This document shows, in pieces, positions 57,174 to 64,000 of a stretch of DNA of 64,000 nt (positions are counted from its first letter, which is position 1; every line of letters begins with the position of its first letter). Source of the stretch: Pareuzebyella sediminis. GTDB taxonomy: Bacteria; Bacteroidota; Bacteroidia; Flavobacteriales; Flavobacteriaceae. Under the pieces are notes generated by a model. The model did no database searches and had not been told where the DNA came from. It saw only the letters and a list, made by a program, of their open reading frames with translations. The stretch covers positions 372,001 to 436,000 of the forward strand of contig NZ_VTZS01000001.1 in assembly GCF_008367235.1 (NCBI RefSeq), read 5' to 3'. The translations under genes were made by a program, and so were the position numbers.

Positions 57174-57446
57174 CTAGTTCACTGAACTTGCCAAATCTGA
57201 ACCAGCCTTGAACTTAACGACATTTTTAGCCGCAATTTTTATAGTTTTTCCGGTAGAAGGATTTCTTCCCTCTCTTGCATTCCTTCTTGATACTGACCAA
57301 GAACCGAAACCTACCAAAGAAACACGATCTCCTTTTTTAAGAGCACCTTCAACGTTACCTAGGAAAGACTCCAATGCTTTTTTTGCAGCTGCTTTTGTGA
57401 TGCCGGCATCTGCTGCCATTGCATCGATCAATTCTGTTTTGTTCAT
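57174..57446 (-). CDS. HU-family DNA-binding protein
   Basis: This 90-residue protein has the HU pattern: MNKTELIDAMAADAGITKAAAKKALESFL, the DNA-binding arm GSWSVSRRNAREGRNPSTGKTIKI, and AAKNVVKFKAGSDL. It is a nucleoid-associated protein that bends DNA. The gene is monocistronic with a strong terminator. Confidence 0.97.
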   Translation of the reverse strand: MNKTELIDAMAADAGITKAAAKKALESFLGNVEGALKKGDRVSLVGFGSWSVSRRNAREGRNPSTGKTIKIAAKNVVKFKAGSDLASSVN

Positions 57447-57622
57447 AATGTCTTTAAATTAATTGTTGTGAATAAATTTTTAAACGTCCAACAAATTTAT
57501 ACGGAATTGCGTCGAACGCAAGTAAAATGGGGGTAAATCGCCGTTTTTGTTGATAACTCGGGGCGTTTGTTGATAAAGTAGGGCTTTTTTTACGTTTCCC
57601 GCAGCCCTCTAAACACGGGGCT

Positions 57623-58591
57623 TTAGCAAACTTTGGCATCTTCGTGTAATGTAAGGCCGTTGAGCACGTCTTGTATTTTCATTTTTTTTCTACCGGGTAA
57701 CTGTAGTTCTAAAAGATAAATAAAGCCTCCATCGACAGCAACTTTAAGCTCTTTCTTATCAGAAAACAATTTTCCTAAAGGCCATTGATGTTCCTTTCTT
57801 TCCTTTCTAGCTAAATACACTTTGACCATGAGTTCTTCATCTCCGTTCAATAATTTGGTCCAAGCTGTGGGGTAGGGGCTCATCCCCCTAATTTTATTAT
57901 AGATGGTGTTTAAAGACATCGTCCAATCGATCCTACAGGTATCCTTATATATTTTGTGGGCAATATTCAATTGCGGCCCGCCTTGTTGTAATTTTGTCTC
58001 TACTTGGTCATGTTCGATTGCCCTAACAGTTTTATGAACGAGTTCGGCACCCATTTCCATTAGTTTGTCATGAAGCATTCCTGCCGTCTCTTCTTCTGTA
58101 ATAGCTACTTTTTCCTGAAGGATGATTTCGCCGGTATCGATTTTATCATCAATAAAGAAGGTAGTGACACCGGTTTGTGATTCTCCATTTATGATGGCCC
58201 AATTTATCGGTGCAGCACCACGGTAATCAGGCAGTAAAGAAGCGTGTAGGTTGAAGGTGCCAAAAACGGGCATAGCCCACACGGCCTTGGGTAACATTCT
58301 GAAAGCGACCACTATTTGTAGATTGGCATTCAATGCCTTGAGTTGTGATAGAAAAGTTTCGTCCTTCAAATTGGTAGGCTGCATTATTTTGAGACCTTTT
58401 GTTATGGCGAAACGCTTAACATCGGATTGTTGGAGCTTTCTGCCTCTTCCGGCAGGCTTATCGGGAGCGGTAATGACCCCTACAATACGGTACCCTTCTT
58501 CGATCAGTCTGGCCAAAGAAGCCGTAGCAAATTCGGGCGTACCCATAAAAACAATTCGAAGTTCTCTTTTTTTAGCAGATTTCATATTCAT
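57623..58591 (-). CDS. fmt: Methionyl-tRNA formyltransferase
   Basis: The start at 58591 (or 58585) gives 322 or 320 residues. Motifs: RIVFMGTPEFATASLARL, the formyl-folate-binding PNLHASLLPDYRGAAPINWAIINGE region (here FNLHASLLPDYRG), and the C-terminal RGMSPYPTAW. It formylates initiator methionyl-tRNA. The start overlaps the recQ stop by about 14-20 bp, so the two are translationally coupled. Confidence 0.97.
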   Translation of the reverse strand: MNMKSAKKRELRIVFMGTPEFATASLARLIEEGYRIVGVITAPDKPAGRGRKLQQSDVKRFAITKGLKIMQPTNLKDETFLSQLKALNANLQIVVAFRMLPKAVWAMPVFGTFNLHASLLPDYRGAAPINWAIINGESQTGVTTFFIDDKIDTGEIILQEKVAITEEETAGMLHDKLMEMGAELVHKTVRAIEHDQVETKLQQGGPQLNIAHKIYKDTCRIDWTMSLNTIYNKIRGMSPYPTAWTKLLNGDEELMVKVYLARKERKEHQWPLGKLFSDKKELKVAVDGGFIYLLELQLPGRKKMKIQDVLNGLTLHEDAKVC

Positions 58592-60470
58592 TTTTAGTAT
58601 TGATTCTAATTTTTCCATCCTCTAAAAGGCTACGTATTACCAGTAAAATGGACCTTTCGTCAGCGTACAGGGATTCGATCAAGGCTCTTGAAGATTGTTT
58701 TTCTGCGCTTAAATGAACCAATATGTCATGCGCAAGCTTTTCGGTATCTAAGATTTTTGTGTTCGACCGGCGCATGCAGATATCACAAATACCGCAATCA
58801 TCACTTTCATTTTCTCCAAAATAGGCCATAATCTCTCGACTTCGACACACTTTTTCATTATGTACGTATCGGAGCATCTTTTCAAGTTTTTCGATTTTAA
58901 CCTCATTATGCTTCTCGATTTTATTGGCAAAGGCGTTTATGGTATAATCATCTTCACGAGGTACAAGGAAATTTATTTCAAGATCACTCTCTTGCGCATC
59001 GAAAGTGATAACCCCATCTTTAGCCAGTTGCTCTAGCACCTGCATTACACGGGCTATTGGGGCATTAGCCTTCTTGGCAATCAACGGTACCTTTATTTTG
59101 GTTTCGAAATCGAAAATACCGCCGTAAGTTCTAAGAATAACCTGTATGATGGGAGCGCTCTTTTGGTTTCTTTCTAAATAATCGAAAATTCTATCTTTTG
59201 ATACGACAAAGTGAATCTTTGTTTTTTTAGAGAAGGATTCGGAAAGGGCAATTACAGAATTTTGATCTAAGACTTTTAAAGCATTATACGTGCGATACGA
59301 ATTGAGATCATACGCCTCGATAAAGTCGTTAAAACTGAATTTAAAGACATCATCGGTGTACTCTCCGTAAGCTATCTGGAAGTAATTGTTCAGTTTCTGA
59401 TATACTTTTTTTAGGGTATGAATATCGGGCAGGGCACCATGAAACTGATGGTTGAGCTGCATTTCATCGGCCCTGTTTGTTACCAAAAGAGCCTTTGCAG
59501 GTGCTCCATCCCTTCCTGCCCTTCCTGCCTCTTGATAATAATTTTCAATACAATCCGGTATTTGATAATGTATGACCAACCGCACATCGGGTTTGTCGAC
59601 TCCCATGCCGAATGCATTGGTAGCGACCATAATTTTTATTCGGTCGTTTAACCAAAGATGTAGTTTCTGCTCTTTTTCCTTTTTAGTTATTCCGCCATGA
59701 AAATATGTGGCAGTACTTCCATTGCCATTCAGAAATTGTGATAGTTCTTGGGTTAGTCTTCTTGTGCCCGCATACACTATTATGCTCCCTTTGGTTTCAG
59801 TACAAATTCTTTTTAATCGATATCGTTTATCTTCTTCCCACAACACCCTAAAGGAGATATTTTTCCTTATAAAGGAATCTTTGGCGACTAAAGGTCTGGT
59901 TAATTTTAAATTGACGATTATGTCATTGGCTACTTGCTCTGTTGCTGTCGCGGTTAGTGCAATAATGGGTACTTCTGGTAAAAGTGATCTTATAATGCTA
60001 CATTCAAGATATGCAGGTCTGAAATCATGTCCCCATTGAGAAATACAGTGGGCCTCGTCGATGGCTACAAGGTTGACATTCATTTGGCGTAGCTTATCTT
60101 GTACAAGCTCTTGTTGAAGACGTTCGGGTGACAAATAGACGAATTTATAGTTTCCGAACATACAATTATCGAGTACGTCTACAAGTTCGTTAAAAGGTAT
60201 GGTACCTGTGAGTGCGAGGGCTTTTATACCCTTTTTTCTGAGGCTATTGACTTGGTCATGTATCAAAGCGATGAGTGGTGACACAACGATACATATGCCT
60301 TCTTGTGCCAATGCAGGTATCTGAAAACAGACCGACTTTCCTCCCCCGGTAGGCAGTAGTGCCAATACATCTTTACCTTTGAGAACGGTCTGGATGATTC
60401 GCTCTTGGGAACCTTTAAAACTTGAATGGCCCCAGTAAGTACGCAATATCGAAAGGGGATCTTTTTCCAT
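58572..60470 (-). CDS. recQ: ATP-dependent DNA helicase RecQ
   Basis: This 632-residue helicase has Walker A ALLPTGGGKSVCF, DEAH box AIDEAHCISQWGHDFRP, SAT motif ALTATA, and motif VI YYQEAGRAGRDG. The RecQ zinc-binding Cys set is CRSREIMAYF and CGICDIC. A winged-helix domain follows. There is no obvious C-terminal HRDC domain; it is the shorter RecQ type. It is in one operon with fmt and the P-loop ATPase. Confidence 0.96.
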   Translation of the reverse strand: MEKDPLSILRTYWGHSSFKGSQERIIQTVLKGKDVLALLPTGGGKSVCFQIPALAQEGICIVVSPLIALIHDQVNSLRKKGIKALALTGTIPFNELVDVLDNCMFGNYKFVYLSPERLQQELVQDKLRQMNVNLVAIDEAHCISQWGHDFRPAYLECSIIRSLLPEVPIIALTATATEQVANDIIVNLKLTRPLVAKDSFIRKNISFRVLWEEDKRYRLKRICTETKGSIIVYAGTRRLTQELSQFLNGNGSTATYFHGGITKKEKEQKLHLWLNDRIKIMVATNAFGMGVDKPDVRLVIHYQIPDCIENYYQEAGRAGRDGAPAKALLVTNRADEMQLNHQFHGALPDIHTLKKVYQKLNNYFQIAYGEYTDDVFKFSFNDFIEAYDLNSYRTYNALKVLDQNSVIALSESFSKKTKIHFVVSKDRIFDYLERNQKSAPIIQVILRTYGGIFDFETKIKVPLIAKKANAPIARVMQVLEQLAKDGVITFDAQESDLEINFLVPREDDYTINAFANKIEKHNEVKIEKLEKMLRYVHNEKVCRSREIMAYFGENESDDCGICDICMRRSNTKILDTEKLAHDILVHLSAEKQSSRALIESLYADERSILLVIRSLLEDGKIRINTKNEYEIC

Positions 60471-60472
60471 TA

Positions 60473-61066
60473 CTAAAGTCTTAAAATATCGATGATAAAG
60501 GCGGTACGTTCTTCTATGGAGCCTTTGGGCACAATGGTGGGAGAATAGCCGAAATTTTCATAGGTGTCTTTCAAATGCGCGTAAATATTTTGAGATTCTT
60601 CAAAAGACTCAAAGCGCTCTTCATCTACCACATGGATATCTTGCCATGGGGGCATTATTAAAATCTGTTGATATCTATACTGGTAAGCCGGGGCCTCAAA
60701 AGCTTTATCGTACGATTGCCCAAAACAGTTCATGTAAGCATGCACATCAGGAATTCCACGATCAAAAAAAATGACATTGCTTTCTTCCATTTCCGAACTT
60801 TTATACTGTTCGATTCGACCCTTGAGTAATTGTTTATTGAATTTAACTGGGTCATCGACCGAAACGATTGGATTGGAGGTAAATACTCCAGGATTCGTAC
60901 CATTCTTTTCAGACGCGGTCATGCTGCGTATAAGCTCGTGTACACAAGTGAAACCTTTGGCTTCCAAGTTTTGTATGACCGAGGTTTTACCGGTACTTGG
61001 CCCTCCGGTGATGACTATTTTCTTTGTTCCCAATGGCACAATGCTTAATCTAGTAAAAGTAATCAT
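60473..61066 (-). CDS. P-loop ATPase of NadR/AAA_28 type
   Basis: This 197-residue protein has Walker A ITGGPSTGKTSVI (about residues 19-31) and a later FFDRGIPDVHAY motif (Walker B-like, about 99-110), as in AAA_28/NadR-like nucleotide kinases. It is upstream of recQ, 2 bp apart, in the same operon. It may be a nucleoside or cofactor kinase; the substrate is unknown. Confidence 0.78.
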   Translation of the reverse strand: MITFTRLSIVPLGTKKIVITGGPSTGKTSVIQNLEAKGFTCVHELIRSMTASEKNGTNPGVFTSNPIVSVDDPVKFNKQLLKGRIEQYKSSEMEESNVIFFDRGIPDVHAYMNCFGQSYDKAFEAPAYQYRYQQILIMPPWQDIHVVDEERFESFEESQNIYAHLKDTYENFGYSPTIVPKGSIEERTAFIIDILRL

Positions 61067-61121
61067 TCCCGAAGGATTTTAAAATCACTCATGAACCGTT
61101 ACCTTTGTCCAAAACAAATCT

Positions 61122-61409
61122 ATGAACAAAGAAAATGCAGAAGAATTCTATGCCCGTCTTCGCGAGCAACTAGAGGAAAGTACCAACTGGCCTTCTGATT
61201 ATCTCTATAAATTTATCGTTTTGAGCGATCCTGAGAAAATCAAGCAGATACACAAAATATTTGACAATACGGGGGCGGTAATCGAGTCAAAACAATCTAA
61301 AAAAGGAAAATACACCAGTGTTTCGATTACCGTCAATCTGAATAATCCGGATGAGGTTATAGAGAAATATCAGGAAGTAGGAAAAGTAGAAGGTGTCATA
61401 TCATTATAA
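61122..61409 (+). CDS. DUF493 family protein
   Basis: This 95-residue cytoplasmic protein matches the DUF493 (YbeD-like, ACT-like fold) family: FYARLREQLEESTNWPSDYLYKFIVLSDPEK, then KQSKKGKYTSVSITVNLNNPDEVIEKYQEV. Function is not established. It is divergent from the recQ operon, with 55 bp between. Confidence 0.9.
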   Translation: MNKENAEEFYARLREQLEESTNWPSDYLYKFIVLSDPEKIKQIHKIFDNTGAVIESKQSKKGKYTSVSITVNLNNPDEVIEKYQEVGKVEGVISL

Positions 61410-61633
61410 AATTTTTGGCGAATAACTTTTGAAATAAAGTCTCTTGAGCTATTAGGGTACTTTTACAACCAAAATAAATCAACAGTTTCCTTTTTATTTT
61501 TGGATTATCGGCTTCGAATTTTGTCAGGGATCAGTTGGGCACGGCCAAAATAGTTTTTAAGCTATAATTTTATTAATTTGCACACGTTATTAAGAATACC
61601 TCCTTAAATTAACCCTAAGCAAAAATTTTCAAT

Positions 61634-62281
61634 TTGAATTTAGTAGAAAACCTAGAATACAATACAGAGCGGTCACGGCTTATCATTCCTGAATATGGGC
61701 GTCATTTTCAAAAAATGGTAGATCATGCGGTATCGATAGAAGACGACGAGGAAAGAAACCGCGTAGCCCAGGCCATAATTAGTGTCATGGGCAATTTACA
61801 GCCCCATTTGAGGGACGTACCCGATTTTCAACATAAGCTTTGGGATCAATTGTTCATTATGTCCGATTTTAAATTGGATGTGAAGTCACCTTTTCCCATT
61901 ACCAGTAAAGAGGTTTTACAACAGCGGCCCGAACCGTTGGAATATCCTCAAAACCATCCTAAATATCGGTTTTACGGCAACAATATTAAACGAATGATCG
62001 ACGTAGCCGTGAAGTGGGAAAAAGGAGATATGCGAGACGGTCTTGAATACGCCATCGCCAATCACATGAAAAAGTGTTATTTAAATTGGAACAAGGACAC
62101 GGTCGATGACAAAGTGATTTTCAAACACCTCTACGAACTAAGTGATGGTCAAATCGACTTGACCGGAGAAAATCTCACGGATAGTGGTCAATTTCTTAAG
62201 AATCGGGTTTCTAAGTCACCTAGGAGCAATTCAGGGAAAAAAAACCAACGAAACAGCAATCGCGGCAAAAAGCGATACTAA
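61634..62281 (+). CDS. DUF4290 family protein
   Basis: This 215-residue protein starts with TTG at 61634 (MNLVENLEYNTERSRLIIPEYGRHFQKMV), which matches the family start; the next ATG is near residue 28. DUF4290 is a Bacteroidota-specific family of unknown function, here mostly alpha-helical, with a basic low-complexity tail (KSPRSNSGKKNQRNSNRGKK). It stands 15 bp before murA on the same strand, as is typical in Flavobacteriaceae. Confidence 0.9.
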   Translation: MNLVENLEYNTERSRLIIPEYGRHFQKMVDHAVSIEDDEERNRVAQAIISVMGNLQPHLRDVPDFQHKLWDQLFIMSDFKLDVKSPFPITSKEVLQQRPEPLEYPQNHPKYRFYGNNIKRMIDVAVKWEKGDMRDGLEYAIANHMKKCYLNWNKDTVDDKVIFKHLYELSDGQIDLTGENLTDSGQFLKNRVSKSPRSNSGKKNQRNSNRGKKRY

Positions 62282-62296
62282 TATTTTCCTTCTTTT

Positions 62297-63604
62297 ATGG
62301 GTACCTTTAAAATTGAAGGCGGTCACCAGCTCTCCGGTGAAATTACGCCACAAGGCGCAAAAAACGAGGCCTTACAGATTTTGTGCGCAGTACTTTTGAC
62401 TGCCGAAAAAGTTACGATCAGTAATATTCCAGATATTGTCGACGTCAATAAATTGATTACCCTCTTGGAAGATTTGGGGGTTAAAATACGTAAGAAGGAA
62501 AAAGGTACGTATACCTTCGAGGCAGACGAAATCAACTTGGATTATATGCAATCCGCGAAGTTTAAAGAGGATGGTCGCGGCCTTAGGGGTTCCATCATGT
62601 TAGTAGGTCCTCTTTTAGCACGGTTTGGTCGGGGGTATATTCCGAAGCCCGGTGGTGATAAAATAGGTCGACGACGACTTGATACCCATTTTGAAGGTTT
62701 TATTAAACTCGGAGCCAAGTTCCGGTATAACAGGGAAGAGCATTTTTATGGCGTAGAAGCCAAAAAGTTGAAGGGTACCTATATGCTTCTTGATGAGGCT
62801 TCCGTTACCGGTACAGCAAATATTGTAATGGCTGCGGTGCTTGCAGAAGGGAAAACTACGATCTATAATGCCGCTTGCGAGCCTTACCTGCAACAGTTAT
62901 GCAAAATGTTGAACCGTATGGGCGCAAAGATAGCTGGGGTAGGTTCCAACTTATTAGAAATAGAAGGCGTCGCAACCTTGGGGGGCACCGAGCATGCCAT
63001 GTTACCCGATATGATTGAAATCGGTAGTTGGATCGGTCTGGCGGCAATGACCAAGAGCGAACTGACCATCAAAAATGTGAGCTGGAACGATTTAGGACAG
63101 ATTCCTACCGTCTTTAGAAAGTTGGGAATTATAGTGGAGCGCAAAAATGACGACATTTTTATTCCTAAGCACACAAAAGGCTATGAAATACAGAATTTTA
63201 TTGATGGTTCGATTCTGACCATAGCAGACGCTCCATGGCCAGGACTTACCCCTGATTTGCTGAGCATAATTCTAGTGGTTGCCACACAGGCCAAAGGTGA
63301 AGTACTTATCCATCAAAAAATGTTTGAAAGTCGACTCTTCTTCGTTGATAAGTTGATAGATATGGGGGCGAAGATTATTCTCTGTGATCCCCATCGGGCC
63401 ACCGTCATAGGACATGATTTCAAATCGACCCTGAAAGCCACAACCATGGTTTCCCCAGATATTCGAGCAGGGGTTTCTCTTTTAATAGCCGCCTTGTCGG
63501 CCAAAGGTACTTCTACCATTCACAATATCGAACAAATTGATCGGGGCTATGAGAACATCGATGAGCGTCTACGAGCTATCGGAGCGAACATTGTGAGGGT
63601 ATAG
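62297..63604 (+). CDS. murA: UDP-N-acetylglucosamine 1-carboxyvinyltransferase, Asp in place of catalytic Cys
   Basis: This 435-residue enzyme has the family motifs GAKNEALQILCAVLL (Lys22, Asn23) and RGSIMLVGPLLARFG. The loop reads KPGGDKIGRRRLD, with Asp121 where E. coli has Cys115. It catalyses the first committed step of peptidoglycan synthesis. The Cys-to-Asp change is known from other MurA enzymes and makes them insensitive to fosfomycin, which alkylates that Cys. The gene is downstream of DUF4290. Confidence 0.96.
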   Translation: MGTFKIEGGHQLSGEITPQGAKNEALQILCAVLLTAEKVTISNIPDIVDVNKLITLLEDLGVKIRKKEKGTYTFEADEINLDYMQSAKFKEDGRGLRGSIMLVGPLLARFGRGYIPKPGGDKIGRRRLDTHFEGFIKLGAKFRYNREEHFYGVEAKKLKGTYMLLDEASVTGTANIVMAAVLAEGKTTIYNAACEPYLQQLCKMLNRMGAKIAGVGSNLLEIEGVATLGGTEHAMLPDMIEIGSWIGLAAMTKSELTIKNVSWNDLGQIPTVFRKLGIIVERKNDDIFIPKHTKGYEIQNFIDGSILTIADAPWPGLTPDLLSIILVVATQAKGEVLIHQKMFESRLFFVDKLIDMGAKIILCDPHRATVIGHDFKSTLKATTMVSPDIRAGVSLLIAALSAKGTSTIHNIEQIDRGYENIDERLRAIGANIVRV

Positions 63605-63624
63605 AGACAGCAAAATTAGAATTC

Positions 63625-63944
63625 TTGGCAAAGAATTACTTAGATAGACTTCAGCTTGATATCGTTTCCGTACCGAAGAACCGTTTTGAACTAAATGTCG
63701 ACGGGCAGGTTGCTTTCATAGATTTTATAAGGGCTAAAGAAAACAAAATCTTCCTCACGCATACAGAAGTGCCTAAAAGCCTCGAAGGAAAGGGTGTGGG
63801 AAGTACCATCGTTTCGAAAGTTTTGGATTACATCAGGGAAAATAATCTCAAACTGGCGCCCTATGCCCCTTTGTGGCGGCCTACATTAAAAGACATCCCG
63901 AGAAGGTAGATGGACTTTTGGCAGAGGGCTATTCCGTTTCCTAG
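63625..63944 (+). pseudogene. GNAT-family N-acetyltransferase with a C-terminal frameshift
   Basis: From a TTG at 63625 the frame reads a small GNAT protein of the YidJ type (FELNVDGQVAFIDFI ... IFLTHTEVPKSLEGKGVGSTIVSKVLDYIRENN) with the acetyl-CoA loop GKGVGS. It then leaves homology at LAPYAPLW and stops near 63909. Shifting one base at about 63865 restores the family ending LCPFVAAYIKRHPE, continuing to a stop at 63942-63944. A single T seems to be missing. The cause may be mutation or sequencing error. Confidence 0.75.
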
Positions 63945-64000
63945 ACTTTACTTAAAAGAGCCTTCGACTCCAGACTATTTAAAGTCCAGCGCACACACTA

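Overview
The window looks like a chromosome segment from a marine Flavobacteriaceae-type bacterium (Bacteroidota). The evidence is the gldF-gldG gliding genes beside dnaN, a PorP/SprF protein paired with a large adhesin carrying a type IX secretion (T9SS) type B C-terminus, family-specific proteins (DUF4290, DUF493, START-like, DUF6132, DUF2202), promoter boxes of the form TAnnTTTG, and AT-rich leaders without strong Shine-Dalgarno sequences. No phage, insertion sequence, CRISPR array or rRNA was recognised.

Positions 1-20,411 form an inorganic-sulfur and persulfide island: a split YeeE/YedE sulfur transporter, a tandem Spy-like lipoprotein, three paralogous persulfide dioxygenase-rhodanese (CstB-like) proteins, a DUF2202 lipoprotein, DsrE, a TsdA-like dihaem cytochrome with an outer-membrane porin, type II sulfide:quinone oxidoreductase, two single-domain rhodaneses, a 1-Cys peroxiredoxin, a sterol-desaturase-like enzyme, a SulP anion transporter, DUF983 and a Crp-family regulator. 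The main finding is that the island behaves as one regulon. Twelve copies of the palindrome GTAACnnnnGTTAC (or close variants) precede its transcription units. In eleven of them the palindrome is followed after 22 nt (23 nt in one) by a Bacteroidota -7 box, which places the operator centre near -41.5, the class II Crp activation position. One of these operators also faces a second box on the other strand at 23 nt. The likely regulator is the Crp-family protein at 18949-19581. It is in an operon under one of these sites, carries three clustered cysteines, and has Val where E. coli CRP has Glu181. That change matches a CRP-like half-site in which TGTGA has become TGTAA.

Positions 20,959-29,870 hold an intracellular-looking subtilase with Glu in place of the catalytic Asp, a His/acid-rich lipoprotein, a transglutaminase-like lipoprotein, mnmE, small membrane and secreted proteins, a glycosyltransferase and dnaN. 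Positions 30,002-46,449 hold gldG/gldF, a SAM hydrolase-type enzyme, phoH, purC, a DnaQ-like exonuclease with a cNMP/CBS/DUF294 protein, rmlD beside a possible rmlC remnant, an Aquifex-type aconitase, a Rho_N-domain protein and two carboxypeptidase-regulatory-domain surface proteins.

Positions 46,870-55,068 are bounded by direct repeats, each containing tRNA-Met(CAT) sequence: a decayed copy on the left and an intact gene on the right. Inside lie the PorP/SprF protein, a 1427-residue adhesin with about twelve 105-bp tandem repeats, a small secreted protein and a second Crp-family regulator. Positions 55,205-64,000 are housekeeping genes: START-like protein, class IV aminotransferase, YqgE, HU, fmt, recQ, a P-loop ATPase, DUF493, DUF4290, murA (Asp in place of the catalytic Cys) and a frameshifted GNAT.

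Three genes appear broken: a methyltransferase frameshift near 5141, an HMA/racemase chimera with a nonsense codon near 12087, and the GNAT frameshift near 63865.
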